From: Citrobacter portucalensis
GTDB taxonomy: Bacteria; Pseudomonadota; Gammaproteobacteria; Enterobacterales; Enterobacteriaceae
DNA length: 64,000 nucleotides
Assembly (NCBI RefSeq): GCF_002042885.1
Contig: NZ_MVFY01000001.1
Span: forward strand, 62,001 to 126,000
Reading direction: 5' to 3'
Below the pieces are notes generated by a model. That model was not told the origin of the DNA. It worked only from the letters and a program-made list of their open reading frames with translations, and did not search any database. How positions within the stretch are numbered: the first letter of the stretch is position 1; every line of letters starts with the position of its first letter. Positions 22,730 to 32,033 of the stretch are shown one piece after another. A program made the translations under genes and the position numbers.

Positions 22730-23057
22730 TTTGCTCATCCTGGGGCAGATATAATTCTCTGAAAGCATAAATTAAAATTCGCCAGAAGCGAATATTGCGG
22801 CATCTATTTTATAAAATGAAACGGTATTTTTATATTTAATGAAAAGTGGATTTCATTTTTCGGAACAAATGTTTATACCGATCGTTTTTGTGGTGATCCC
22901 GTGTGGCTCGCGGGTTTGCGCAAATGCGGAAACAATCTGAAAAAATAAAAAATAAAGTTGCTTGAACGATTCACCGTTTTTTTCGCCGGAGTAAATATGC
23001 CAAGATAATTACGCAAAATTGAGTTTCCTAACCTCGTTCATATATAAGGATTGTTCG
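22730..23057. other. ppsR-ppsA divergent intergenic region
   Basis: The 328-base AT-rich region must hold promoters for both genes. Apart from the Cra site at 22960-22975, I could not fix -10 and -35 elements with confidence. No small gene is evident. Confidence 0.4.
22960..22975. promoter_or_regulatory. Cra (FruR) binding site upstream of ppsA
   Basis: GCTTGAACGATTCACC matches the Cra consensus (GCTGAAxCGxTTCAxC type). In E. coli Cra activates ppsA from a site upstream of the promoter; here it is about 85 bases before the start codon. Confidence 0.75.
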
Positions 23058-25436
23058 ATGTCCAACAATGGCTCGTCACCGCTGGTGCTTTGGTATAACC
23101 AACTCGGCATGAATGATGTAGACAGAGTTGGAGGCAAAAATGCCTCCCTGGGTGAAATGATTACTAACCTTTCAGGTATGGGTGTTTCCGTACCGAATGG
23201 TTTTGCAACGACCGCCGATGCGTTTAACCAGTTTCTGGACCAGAGCGGTGTAAACCAGCGCATTTATGAGCTGCTGGATAAAACGGATATCGACGATGTC
23301 ACTGAGCTTGCGAAAGCCGGGGCACAGATCCGCCAGTGGATTATCGACACTCCTTTCCAGCCCGAACTGGAAAATGCCGTCCGCGATGCCTACGCGCAGC
23401 TGTCAGCGGACGATGCCAATGCCTCTTTTGCCGTGCGTTCTTCCGCTACCGCAGAAGATATGCCAGATGCGTCATTTGCCGGTCAGCAGGAAACCTTCCT
23501 CAACGTCCAGGGATTTGATGCCGTACTGGTTGCCATCAAACACGTATTTGCCTCGCTGTTTAACGACCGCGCGATCTCTTATCGTGTTCACCAGGGCTAT
23601 GACCACCGTGGCGTCGCGCTCTCTGCTGGCGTTCAGCGGATGGTACGTTCTGACCTCGCGTCCTCAGGCGTAATGTTCTCCATCGATACCGAATCCGGTT
23701 TCGACCAGGTTGTCTTTATCACGTCCGCCTGGGGCCTGGGCGAAATGGTCGTGCAGGGCGCCGTTAACCCGGATGAATTCTACGTGCACAAACCGACCCT
23801 GGCGGCTAACCGTCCGGCGATCGTCCGTCGCACAATGGGATCGAAAAAAATCCGCATGATTTACGCGCCGACCCAGGAACACGGTAAGCAGGTGACCATT
23901 GAAGATGTCCCGCAGGAACAACGCGACATTTTCTCCCTGACTAACGAAGAAGTGCAGGAACTGGCTAAGCAGGCGGTACAAATCGAGAAGCACTACGGTC
24001 GTCCAATGGACATCGAATGGGCGAAAGACGGTCATACCGGCAAGCTGTTCATTGTTCAGGCGCGTCCGGAAACCGTGCGTTCTCGCGGTCAGGTGATGGA
24101 GCGGTATACTCTGCATGCTCAGGGTAAAATTATTGCTGAAGGTCGCGCCATCGGCCACCGCATTGGCGCGGGTCCGGTCAAAGTCATTCATGACATCAGC
24201 GAAATGAACCGCATCGAACCAGGCGACGTACTGGTTACCGACATGACCGACCCGGATTGGGAACCGATCATGAAGAAAGCGGCAGCAATTGTCACTAACC
24301 GTGGCGGTCGTACCTGTCACGCGGCAATCATTGCCCGTGAACTGGGGATCCCTGCCGTGGTTGGCTGTGGCGATGCGACCGAGCGCATGAAAGATGGTGA
24401 GAAGGTAACTGTCTCCTGTGCCGAAGGTGACACCGGTTATGTTTACGCTGACATGCTCGACTTTAGCGTGAAGAGTTCCAGCGTGGAGACCATGCCGGAT
24501 CTGCCGTTGAAGGTGATGATGAACGTCGGTAACCCGGACCGGGCTTTCGACTTCGCCTGTCTGCCAAACGAAGGCGTCGGCCTGGCGCGTCTGGAATTTA
24601 TCATCAACCGCATGATTGGCGTACACCCGCGTGCGCTGCTGGAGTTTGATGACCAGACGCCTGAGCTGCAAAATGAAATCCGCGCCATGATGAAAGGTTT
24701 CGATTCTCCGCGTGAATTCTATGTCGGTCGTCTGACGGAAGGGATCGCGACGCTGGGTGCGGCGTTTTATCCAAAACGCGTCATCGTGCGTATGTCTGAC
24801 TTTAAGTCCAACGAATATGCCAACCTGGTCGGCGGTGAGCGTTATGAACCGCATGAAGAGAACCCGATGCTGGGCTTCCGTGGGGCGGGCCGTTATGTTG
24901 CCGACAGCTTCCGCGACTGCTTCGCGCTGGAATGCGACGCAGTAAAACGTGTCCGTAACGACATGGGCCTGACTAACGTTGAAGTGATGGTACCGTTTGT
25001 ACGTACCGTTGCCCAGGCGAAAGCGGTGGTGGAAGAACTGGCACGCCAGGGGCTGAAACGCGGCGAGAACGGACTGAAGATCATCATGATGTGTGAGATC
25101 CCGTCTAACGCCTTGCTGGCCGAGCAGTTCCTCGAATACTTCGACGGTTTCTCCATCGGCTCAAACGACATGACGCAGTTGGCGCTGGGTCTGGATCGTG
25201 ACTCTGGTGTGGTTTCTGAACTGTTTGATGAGCGTAACGACGCGGTGAAAGCGCTGCTGTCGATGGCGATTCGCGCAGCCAAGAAACAGGGCAAATACGT
25301 GGGTATTTGCGGTCAGGGACCTTCTGACCACGAAGACTTCGCGGCCTGGCTGATGGAAGAGGGGATCGACAGCCTGTCGCTGAACCCGGACACCGTCGTA
25401 CAAACCTGGCTGAGTCTGGCTGAACTGAACAAGTAA
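23058..25436 (+). CDS. ppsA: Phosphoenolpyruvate synthase
   Basis: From ATG 23058 ([20 protein letters not shown]) the protein has 792 residues, the E. coli length. An ATP-grasp-like N-terminal domain (about 1-350) is followed by the swivelling phosphohistidine domain, with catalytic His in [21 protein letters not shown]. The C-terminal PEP-binding TIM barrel ends in [10 protein letters not shown]. It converts pyruvate and ATP to PEP, AMP and phosphate for gluconeogenesis. AAGGA lies upstream of the ATG. PpsR, encoded divergently, phosphorylates the threonine two residues before the catalytic His (TCH). Confidence 0.97.
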   Translation: MSNNGSSPLVLWYNQLGMNDVDRVGGKNASLGEMITNLSGMGVSVPNGFATTADAFNQFLDQSGVNQRIYELLDKTDIDDVTELAKAGAQIRQWIIDTPFQPELENAVRDAYAQLSADDANASFAVRSSATAEDMPDASFAGQQETFLNVQGFDAVLVAIKHVFASLFNDRAISYRVHQGYDHRGVALSAGVQRMVRSDLASSGVMFSIDTESGFDQVVFITSAWGLGEMVVQGAVNPDEFYVHKPTLAANRPAIVRRTMGSKKIRMIYAPTQEHGKQVTIEDVPQEQRDIFSLTNEEVQELAKQAVQIEKHYGRPMDIEWAKDGHTGKLFIVQARPETVRSRGQVMERYTLHAQGKIIAEGRAIGHRIGAGPVKVIHDISEMNRIEPGDVLVTDMTDPDWEPIMKKAAAIVTNRGGRTCHAAIIARELGIPAVVGCGDATERMKDGEKVTVSCAEGDTGYVYADMLDFSVKSSSVETMPDLPLKVMMNVGNPDRAFDFACLPNEGVGLARLEFIINRMIGVHPRALLEFDDQTPELQNEIRAMMKGFDSPREFYVGRLTEGIATLGAAFYPKRVIVRMSDFKSNEYANLVGGERYEPHEENPMLGFRGAGRYVADSFRDCFALECDAVKRVRNDMGLTNVEVMVPFVRTVAQAKAVVEELARQGLKRGENGLKIIMMCEIPSNALLAEQFLEYFDGFSIGSNDMTQLALGLDRDSGVVSELFDERNDAVKALLSMAIRAAKKQGKYVGICGQGPSDHEDFAAWLMEEGIDSLSLNPDTVVQTWLSLAELNK

Positions 25437-25440
25437 TATC

Positions 25441-25503
25441 ATGCCTTATCCGGCCTATTCAACGTAGGCCGGATAAGATGCGTGAGCATCGCCATCCGGC
25501 GCT
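25441..25503. repeat. REP element between ppsA and fadK
   Basis: GCCTTATCCGGCCTA and TAGGCCGGATAAG form an inverted pair around a short loop, followed by a second CATCCGGCGCTTTATCC arm. This is the typical enterobacterial REP/BIME sequence, placed between two convergent genes. Confidence 0.85.
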
Positions 25504-27141
25504 TTATCCTGTAATACTCTCCACGCTCAAACGCTGAATAATATCCTGACGAAGCTGGTATTTTTGTACTTTACCGGACGCCGTGCGCGGTAATTTTTCC
25601 ACGATCACAATGTGCTCAGGGTATTTATACTTTGCCACCCGCTTGCGGCTAAAAAAGGCCACCACTGATTCCAGCGACAACGAATGATGCGGGGGTTTTA
25701 GGACCACGTAAGCACACGACCTTTCACCTAAGCGTTCGTCCGGCATCGCGACAACACAGGCATCGTGAATGCGAGGATGCTGCAATAAAATATCCTCAAC
25801 TTCGCGGCTGCTGATGTTTTCTCCACCGCGGACAATGATATCTTTTTTCCGTCCGGTGATTTTGATGTACCCCGCATCGTCCATTCGGCATAAGTCGCCG
25901 CTGTAATACCAGCCGTCTTGATCCAGCGCGCGGGCGGTAAGTTCGGGTTCATCGAGGTAGCCCATAAACACATTAGGACCACGCGAAGCTTCTTCACCTT
26001 CTACCCCCGCGGGCAACGTATTGCGTGCTTCGTCGACCACTTTAATTTCGACGCCTGCAGCAGCATATCCGTCGGTATTCATCATGCGAGAAAGCGAATC
26101 ATCGAGATTGACCAGCGCATGCGGTGAACTCTCTGTCGAGCCATAAATGCTTAATAATTTTATGCCAAGCTGCTGGCAGTCACGGGCAATCTTTTGTGGA
26201 ATGGTTGTGCCCCCACATAAGAAAAAGCGTAGCGATGAGAGATCGCGTGGTCGTTTTTCCATGCTACACAACATGTCGTAGACGAAGGGCGTTGCGCCGA
26301 GCACACAGGTACAGCGTTGTTGCTCCAGCAGTTCAAGACAGGCGGTTGGGGTGAAAATATCTAACAATACGCTGCGTGCGCCGATTAAAAACGGTGCAGT
26401 AACGCCATGCAGAAAACCGGTAGCGTGTCCCAGTGGTGCGGGCATCAAAAACACATCCTGCCAGGTGAGATTGAGGCGGGCACAATAGGCGCGCTCGCTG
26501 GCAAGGATGTTGTTGTGGGTCAGCATTACGCCTTTTGGCATTCCCTCGGTACCGGAGGTAAACAACACCGCCGCCAGTTCATCGGCGTGAACATTAATCG
26601 TCTGGGTTAAAGGCGGAGCTAAAAGCAGTTGACTGAGCGCCAGCGAGGTAGTTGCCGGAGCCAGTTTATCCACGGCAACGATCTGTTGCAGATGCGGCAA
26701 CTGGTTTTGTAAGGGGAGGATCAGATCGACCGGTCGGGTCTGTTTAAACAGCGTCGGTGCGAAAAAAATCTTCGCTTTGCACTTATTTAGCACCCATACC
26801 AGCTCTGCTTCACGCCACGCTGGCAGCAGCGGTACGGAAACGGCCCCGGTTTTCAGGCAGGCCAGGTAGATAATCGTAAACTCGCACCAGCCCGGTAACT
26901 GGAAGGCAATGCGATCGCCGGGTTGAATACCGCAGGCTAAAAACCAGGTTGCCAGACTGCTGGCCGCGCTGTCGAGTGCAGCATAGGTGTATGAAGCGCC
27001 ATGGTTATCAACCACAGCGATTTTATCTGGCATGGCTCTGGCAGTTTGGTTCCAGTAATCGCCAAGCGAAGCATCTCCCCATAAACCCTGTTGCCGCCAG
27101 ACTTCGCGGCGTTCGGCGTTAAACGTTAGTGTGATACTCAT
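25504..27141 (-). CDS. fadK: Medium-chain acyl-CoA synthetase FadK (YdiD)
   Basis: The 545-residue AMP-forming acyl-CoA ligase has the P-loop-like motif TSGTEGMPKGVM, the STESSPHA and GYAAAGVEIKV region, YYSGDLCRMD, and the C-terminal catalytic lysine motif RTASGKVQKYQ. It is close to E. coli FadK throughout. FadK activates short and medium-chain fatty acids and is expressed anaerobically. It sits downstream of ydiQRST, so activated acyl groups could feed the dehydrogenase/ETF system encoded next door. The E. coli start is sometimes annotated further upstream; ATG 27141 gives the conserved MxxTLTFNxxRR start. Confidence 0.93.
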   Translation of the reverse strand: MSITLTFNAERREVWRQQGLWGDASLGDYWNQTARAMPDKIAVVDNHGASYTYAALDSAASSLATWFLACGIQPGDRIAFQLPGWCEFTIIYLACLKTGAVSVPLLPAWREAELVWVLNKCKAKIFFAPTLFKQTRPVDLILPLQNQLPHLQQIVAVDKLAPATTSLALSQLLLAPPLTQTINVHADELAAVLFTSGTEGMPKGVMLTHNNILASERAYCARLNLTWQDVFLMPAPLGHATGFLHGVTAPFLIGARSVLLDIFTPTACLELLEQQRCTCVLGATPFVYDMLCSMEKRPRDLSSLRFFLCGGTTIPQKIARDCQQLGIKLLSIYGSTESSPHALVNLDDSLSRMMNTDGYAAAGVEIKVVDEARNTLPAGVEGEEASRGPNVFMGYLDEPELTARALDQDGWYYSGDLCRMDDAGYIKITGRKKDIIVRGGENISSREVEDILLQHPRIHDACVVAMPDERLGERSCAYVVLKPPHHSLSLESVVAFFSRKRVAKYKYPEHIVIVEKLPRTASGKVQKYQLRQDIIQRLSVESITG

Positions 27142-27176
27142 TAAGTTATTCCCAGGATGATTTCGGCATACATCTG

Positions 27177-27204
27177 ACCGGATGGCCGGCGTGGCCGATC
27201 CGGT
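27177..27204. repeat. Short REP-like palindrome between fadK and ydiT
   Basis: ACCGGAT (27177-27183) pairs with ATCCGGT (27198-27204), with inner GGCC/GGCC pairing. It lies inside the 82-base fadK-ydiT gap. Confidence 0.5.
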
Positions 27205-27223
27205 GTACTACAGGCAAAATCCA

Positions 27224-27517
27224 TTAGCCGTAGCGAAAATCAACGCCAAATGTTCCGACCGGATATTCCCATTGGTCGAGGATTGTGTCGCCGCAAAGTA
27301 CTCGACACGTTCCGCACTCCAGGCAACCAGCAGAATCAAAATGAATGTTTCCACTCTCGTCCTGCTTATACAGCCCGGCGGGGCAGGCTTTCAGCAGCTT
27401 GCGAAATTCATTAAGGTCTGGATGTTCGGCCAGAATAATGTGCGGGTGGCCTTCATCGACATTGAATTTATTGACGCCCAGTTTGACGTCAACGTTAACG
27501 GTATTGTCCTGATTCAT
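27224..27517 (-). CDS. ydiT: Ferredoxin-like protein, FixX family
   Basis: The 97-residue protein is of the FixX type and has one full [4Fe-4S]-type cluster motif in the C-terminal half, CLECGTCRVLC. An earlier CPAG segment probably supplies another ligand. By analogy with FixABCX it should form an electron-transfer complex with the flavoprotein YdiS and the ETF subunits YdiQ/YdiR. It overlaps ydiS by four bases (ATGA), so the two are coupled. Confidence 0.9.
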   Translation of the reverse strand: MNQDNTVNVDVKLGVNKFNVDEGHPHIILAEHPDLNEFRKLLKACPAGLYKQDESGNIHFDSAGCLECGTCRVLCGDTILDQWEYPVGTFGVDFRYG

Positions 27518-28803
27518 AGTGCAGTTGCCCCCTTGATACCGTCTTTCAGTAAGTTCATCAGCCCGATTTGTTTTGCGTGGGACATAATCATCTTGCGAAC
27601 CGGTTGATTTGGACGTCCGTCAACGGTGAACATATCGCTCATGATGTCGGCCACCATACGCGGATACTGAGTGAACAGCCGTGGGTTTTCCATTAACGCC
27701 GGGATCTTGCGAAAATGCTGTAAATCACGCATCACACAGCCCTGTTCGAGCGCGCGCTTGTAGTCCATCAGGCTGCTGGCAGAGAAATCCTGGCGTTCTT
27801 TTGCTGCAATAGCTGTTTGGGCAGCGGCTTCTGCGGAAGCGATGGCCAAATCCATACCTCGCACCGTGAAACCCAGGTTCAAACAGAAACCGGCGGCATC
27901 GCCCACGATCATCACACCGTCATCGACCAGCTTTGGAACCATTGCCAGACCGCCTTCCGGCACCATATGCGCGGAATATTCCAGTAGTTCTCCACCGGCA
28001 ATCAATGGCCGAATAGTTGGATGTTGCTTAAAGTCTTCCAGCATTTGTGGAATGCTTTTTGTGGCATGGGCAATATCCCCCAGACCACACACCAGACCCA
28101 GAGAGATGGAGTCCTGGTTGGTATACAAAAATCCGCCTCCCATCAACCCATCAGACGGTGAGCCTGCAAACAGCCAGGCCGCGCCTTCATTACCTGAAAG
28201 ATTGAAGCGATCTGCAATGACCGCTGGAGGTAAGCCGATCAGCTCTTTTACGCCAACGGCATAGTGATGTGCAGAAGAGGGCGGAACCATCCCCAGGGAA
28301 CGCCCCAGCATAGAGTTGACACCATCGGCAAGGATGACAATATTGGCTTCCAGGATATCGTCACCGGCCTGAACTCCGGTAACCTTATTACCTTCGCGGA
28401 TCAGGGCATCGACGCGCACGCCGGGGATGAACTGCACGCCAGCTTGTTCCGCCTTATCCATTAGCCATGGGTCAAGTCTGTTGCGCAAAACGGTATACGA
28501 ATCCTGCGTTGGTGCGTCAGCTTTTTCACAATGGAAATCGAGAGTGACGGCGCTTTCTTCGGTCAGAAAGGAGATTTTTTCGCGGGTGACTTTACGCTCG
28601 AGCGGCGCTTCCTGCGCGAACCCCGGCATGATGCGCTCAAGACTATGTGCATAGAGTCTTCCGCCGGTCATATTTTTACTGCCTGCACTGTTTCCGCGCT
28701 CGATGACCAGTACGTCCAGTCCGGCCTGAGCCATCACGTAGCCTGCAACCGTACCCGCCACGCCAGCACCGACCACAATGGCATCAAATTTTTCATCTGA
28801 CAT
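27514..28803 (-). CDS. ydiS: FixC-like FAD-dependent electron-transfer flavoprotein oxidoreductase
   Basis: The 429-residue flavoprotein begins with a dinucleotide-binding fold (IVVGAGVAGTVAGYVMAQAG, about 9-28). It has a second FAD motif, GVMIVGDAAGFCLNLGF, near residues 293-309. It resembles FixC and ETF-quinone oxidoreductase. In E. coli YdiS is a predicted partner of YdiQ, YdiR and YdiT. The likely role is moving electrons between acyl-CoA dehydrogenase or ETF and another carrier in anaerobic acyl-CoA metabolism, an inference from the gene set. Confidence 0.9.
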   Translation of the reverse strand: MSDEKFDAIVVGAGVAGTVAGYVMAQAGLDVLVIERGNSAGSKNMTGGRLYAHSLERIMPGFAQEAPLERKVTREKISFLTEESAVTLDFHCEKADAPTQDSYTVLRNRLDPWLMDKAEQAGVQFIPGVRVDALIREGNKVTGVQAGDDILEANIVILADGVNSMLGRSLGMVPPSSAHHYAVGVKELIGLPPAVIADRFNLSGNEGAAWLFAGSPSDGLMGGGFLYTNQDSISLGLVCGLGDIAHATKSIPQMLEDFKQHPTIRPLIAGGELLEYSAHMVPEGGLAMVPKLVDDGVMIVGDAAGFCLNLGFTVRGMDLAIASAEAAAQTAIAAKERQDFSASSLMDYKRALEQGCVMRDLQHFRKIPALMENPRLFTQYPRMVADIMSDMFTVDGRPNQPVRKMIMSHAKQIGLMNLLKDGIKGATAL

Positions 28804-28860
28804 GCTTTATGCTCCCTTCCCGCTGCGAGGGCAGCGGGATATGTGCGTTAAATGTGGGGG

Positions 28861-29796
28861 TTAGCGGCTGAGATGCTCGATAAGAGCCGGAACGACTTTG
28901 TAGATGTCGCCGACCAGTCCGTAATCGGCGTAATTGAAAATAGGGGCTTTCTTATCTTTGTTGATGGCAACAATGACTTTCGCGCCGTTACCGCCAACCA
29001 TATGCTGAATTTGTCCTGAAATGCCGAGGGTGAGGTAAAGGTCCGATTTCAGTAACACGCCAGAAACGCCGATGTAGCGTTCGCGTTCCATCCAGTTTTC
29101 GCCTTCGGCAATCGGTCGTGAACAACCCACTTCTGCACCCAGTACAGATGCCAACTGGCGCACCATCTCCAGATCGTTTTGCGCAACCAGGCCGCGGCCC
29201 ACACCCACCACACGTTTGGCTTTGCTGAGATCCACGCTGCTCACGGATTTGGCGCGACGTTCCTGGCACATAATTTCATGGTGTGGTGCGATGTAAGGTG
29301 CAGAGACAACAGGGCAGGTATGTGAAGCATTAGCCTCTACCGGTTCAAGTACGCCTGGGGCAAGGGTGATAATTGCCTGAGTTGTTTTGATTTTTTCTTT
29401 GCCGAATGCCAGGCCACCGTACATACGGTGTTCTGCGAACAGTGAGTCATCATCAAGCGTTACCGACGTGGCGTCATTTACCATCGCTGCATTGAGCTGA
29501 ATACTTAACCGCGCACCAAGGGATTTAGCGCGTTTAGTCGCTGGCATCAGCAATAGCCCGGTATGTTCTTGTATCAGGGCGGCGATGGTCTCGGCAAAAT
29601 TTTCAACACGCTGTAAACCAGACTTTGTTTCAAGCACGACAATCTCATCGGCACCCAGAGGTTTAACCTGATTGGCCTGTTCGTTGCCTTGTACAATAAG
29701 GTGTACCTGTTCACCCCACAGGCGTGCGCCGGCCATTAATTCTGCATAGCGTTCTACGTTATCGCTGAACACCCATACGTTAGCTAATTTACTCAT
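28861..29796 (-). CDS. ydiR: Electron-transfer flavoprotein alpha subunit, FixB-like
   Basis: The 311-residue protein has the ETF-alpha layout. The N-terminal adenine-nucleotide-like domain begins LANVWVFSDNVERYAELMAGA. The C-terminal FAD domain carries VVGVGRGLV, GCSRPIAEGENWMERERYIGVSG and LYLTLGISGQIQHMVGG. It pairs with YdiQ, encoded 21 bases upstream. GGAGAG precedes the ATG. With YdiS and YdiT it forms a FixABCX-like set. Confidence 0.92.
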   Translation of the reverse strand: MSKLANVWVFSDNVERYAELMAGARLWGEQVHLIVQGNEQANQVKPLGADEIVVLETKSGLQRVENFAETIAALIQEHTGLLLMPATKRAKSLGARLSIQLNAAMVNDATSVTLDDDSLFAEHRMYGGLAFGKEKIKTTQAIITLAPGVLEPVEANASHTCPVVSAPYIAPHHEIMCQERRAKSVSSVDLSKAKRVVGVGRGLVAQNDLEMVRQLASVLGAEVGCSRPIAEGENWMERERYIGVSGVLLKSDLYLTLGISGQIQHMVGGNGAKVIVAINKDKKAPIFNYADYGLVGDIYKVVPALIEHLSR

Positions 29797-29817
29797 GATA
29801 ATTTCTCTCCGTTGGGC

Positions 29818-30582
29818 TTAGTTCAGGGCTTTTTTCAGATGCTCAGCCAGCTCGGCGATGGCTTCTGCTGAGTCATTTTCCAGAATGATGTGCTTACGTT
29901 CTGTTTGTGGCGGAACGGTGAGGCTCACCAGTTCTGCTAACGGTGAGGCAGGTGTCCAGCCAATATCGCTGGCTTGCCACGGTGTGACTGGTTTTTTACC
30001 TGCGCCCAGAATGGCTTTCATCGAGGGAATACGCGGTGTATTGATATCCGAGGTTACGCACAGCACGGCGGGGAGCGACAGTTCAATCACTTCAACTTCG
30101 TCTTCCAGCGTACGTTCAACCACAATGCGATCGCCGTTACGTTGGATGTTGCTGACGGCGTTAATTACCGGAAGTTGTAAGAGTTCGCCAACCAGTAAGC
30201 CAACCTGCTGGGCGTAGATGTCTCCAGACCCTTCGCCGAACAGCATCAGGTCGAATTCAATGTTTTTGGCCGCGCAGGCCAGCGCCTGAGCCGTGTCTCG
30301 CGGTAATGAATGCTCCAGTTGGGGATCCTGCACCATAAACAAACTGTCCGGCCCGCGGGACAGTACGTCTTTACGCACTTTGGAGTTTTGCAGTAGCGAG
30401 CCGCCAACCGTTAAGGCGACGATTTCATCACCTTCCGCACTAAGTTGCGTCGCGGCCTCTATTGCATTCAAATCAAACTGACTGATTTTGGCATCGGCCC
30501 GGTCAAAGTTAAGCGAACGTTGTGGGGTAACAACAATGTCCTGTTCTTCAGGCACCAACTTAAAGCAGGTTATTAGTTTCAT
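29818..30582 (-). CDS. ydiQ: Electron-transfer flavoprotein beta subunit, FixA-like
   Basis: From ATG 30582 (MKLITCFKLVPEEQDIVV) the protein has 254 residues, as in E. coli. GGAG upstream supports this start; the open frame extends 44 codons further but that part has no family similarity. ETF-beta features include the N-terminal KLVPE motif and the ADLLG-type nucleotide loop FGEGSGDIYAQQVGLLVGELL. It should be first in the ydiQRST-fadK operon, transcribed away from ydiP. Confidence 0.92.
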   Translation of the reverse strand: MKLITCFKLVPEEQDIVVTPQRSLNFDRADAKISQFDLNAIEAATQLSAEGDEIVALTVGGSLLQNSKVRKDVLSRGPDSLFMVQDPQLEHSLPRDTAQALACAAKNIEFDLMLFGEGSGDIYAQQVGLLVGELLQLPVINAVSNIQRNGDRIVVERTLEDEVEVIELSLPAVLCVTSDINTPRIPSMKAILGAGKKPVTPWQASDIGWTPASPLAELVSLTVPPQTERKHIILENDSAEAIAELAEHLKKALN

Positions 30583-31088
30583 GGCATCTCCAGTGATTCT
30601 CGTGTGGATGATGACGGGGAGTGACATCATCAACAGTAGGGAAAATTGACTGAAAATAGTGTGCGGCAGAGGGGGACTGTTTTCGACGGGGCAATCTGTT
30701 TTCATTCCCAACAATCTTGCAAAAAAAAGGACTTTAGGAATGCTGAGTTTATGAACGTAAAGACGACGTCGGGTGTTAAAGTGATAAAAATAGAAATAAA
30801 ATCGAGGCGCTTTTTTGAGAAATGGATCATATTTTTATCCGTTTCTGCATGCACTTTGTTTCTGGTGTGTAAATTATTATTGCTGACTTAATAACATTTA
30901 CACTTTCCTGTTATTTTAAAATAAAAACAATTTGCGTGAGCAGCGTGCTGAAGTTGGAGGTGTCATCTTGCAGACGAGGCAAATAATTTTGTTTCGCCTG
31001 GACAGAATAACGTTGTATAACGTCTTCATCGTTTTTACTTTTCGATATTAATTATCCGCAAAATTACTGCCTTTCGGTGGAGGTTGTC
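30583..31088. other. ydiQ-ydiP divergent regulatory region
   Basis: The 506 AT-rich bases separate two divergent genes. They contain the small frame at 30751-30891, an imperfect palindrome AGGCAAA/TTTCGCCT (30977-30999) and a near-direct repeat TAACGTTG/TAACGTC around 31008-31024. The last two are possible operators for an AraC-family regulator. Promoters are not clear to me. Confidence 0.4.
30751..30891 (+). CDS. Putative 46-residue single-pass membrane peptide
   Basis: ATG 30751 to TAA 30891 encodes 46 residues. The first 20 are basic (MNVKTTSGVKVIKIEIKSRR). They are followed by one hydrophobic stretch, roughly residues 25-45 (WIIFLSVSACTLFLVCKLLL). This is the positive-inside pattern of small inner-membrane proteins. 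AGGAA at 30736-30740 is a possible ribosome-binding site, with a rather long 10-base spacing. The frame is open upstream to a TTG at 30646, which I consider part of the leader. I do not recognise a homologue. It is unsupported by anything except composition and position in the divergent ydiQ-ydiP region. Confidence 0.4.
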   Translation: MNVKTTSGVKVIKIEIKSRRFFEKWIIFLSVSACTLFLVCKLLLLT

Positions 31089-31979
31089 ATGTATCAACGC
31101 TGTTTTGATAATGCCATGGAGACCCTTTTTGAACAGGGAAAAACCCCGAGATTTTCGCGATTCGTCATCAGTGATGATCCTAACTGGGAGTCGGGTCATC
31201 ATGTTCATGACAATGAAACAGAGCTTATCTATGTAAAAAAAGGTGTCGCAAGGCTAATTATCGACTCTTCGCTGTATGTCGCACATGCGGGTGACATCGT
31301 AGTGATAGAACAAGGGCGGTTACATGCGGTTGCTTCCGATAGCAGCGCACCTGCAACCACTTACACCTGTGCGCTCTACGGTTTTCGTTTTAACGACTGG
31401 CAGGAGAACCAACTCTTGCAGATGCACTCGTGTCCGGTTATTAACGTCAGCCAGGGCAAAGAGGTTATTAAAAGTATCTTTAATGAACTGAGTGTTATGA
31501 TCCCGCAGAGCAAGAATAACCTGACGTCTTCCGCTTATGACGCCTTCGCTTATGCATTAACCGTTTTATATTACGAAAACTTTAAAAATGCTTATCGTTC
31601 TGAGCAGGGATATATTAAAAAAGATATATTAATTAAAGATGTGTTGGTTTATTTAAATAACAACTTTCGAGAGAAAATTACGCTGGAACAGTTGTCTAAG
31701 AAATTTCGTGCCAGCGTGAGCTATATCTGTCACGAGTTTACTAAGGAATATCGTATTTCGCCGATTAATTATGTGATTCAGCGGCGAATGACAGAGGCAA
31801 AATTTGCCCTGACGAATACGGAGTCCTCGTTGGCAGAAATTTCCTGGCGGGTAGGGTATGAAAATGTCGATCACTTTGCCAAACTCTTTCAGCGGCATGT
31901 GGGTTGTACCCCCAGCGATTATCGTAAGCAGTTTAAAAATAACCTTGTAGAACAGGAATGTTTGATGCCAGAAATATGA
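31089..31979 (+). CDS. ydiP: AraC-family transcriptional regulator YdiP
   Basis: ATG 31089 is chosen because GGAGG lies six bases upstream; the GTG at 31077 overlaps that site. The 296-residue protein has an N-terminal cupin sensor (HHVHDNETELIYVKKG, HAGDIVVIEQGRLHAV). Two C-terminal helix-turn-helix motifs follow (ITLEQLSKKFRASVSYICHEF; SSLAEISWRVGYENVDHFAKLF). It is probably the local regulator of the divergent acyl-CoA genes. Its inducer is unknown. It is convergent with ydiO across a short REP element. Confidence 0.9.
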   Translation: MYQRCFDNAMETLFEQGKTPRFSRFVISDDPNWESGHHVHDNETELIYVKKGVARLIIDSSLYVAHAGDIVVIEQGRLHAVASDSSAPATTYTCALYGFRFNDWQENQLLQMHSCPVINVSQGKEVIKSIFNELSVMIPQSKNNLTSSAYDAFAYALTVLYYENFKNAYRSEQGYIKKDILIKDVLVYLNNNFREKITLEQLSKKFRASVSYICHEFTKEYRISPINYVIQRRMTEAKFALTNTESSLAEISWRVGYENVDHFAKLFQRHVGCTPSDYRKQFKNNLVEQECLMPEI

Positions 31980-31993
31980 TTCACCTGGCTCGT

Positions 31994-32022
31994 GCCGGAT
32001 AACGCATTTGCGCTATCCGGCA
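31994..32022. repeat. REP element between ydiP and ydiO
   Basis: GCCGGATA and TATCCGGC form an inverted repeat with ACGCATTTGCGC-type pairing inside. It lies between two convergent stop codons. Confidence 0.75.
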
Positions 32023-32033
32023 AGCATTACTGC

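Noticed and set aside
23664-24854. 396-codon open frame opposite ppsA
   Set aside because: Antisense shadow of a highly biased gene; no start signal and low-complexity composition rich in His, Arg and Phe.
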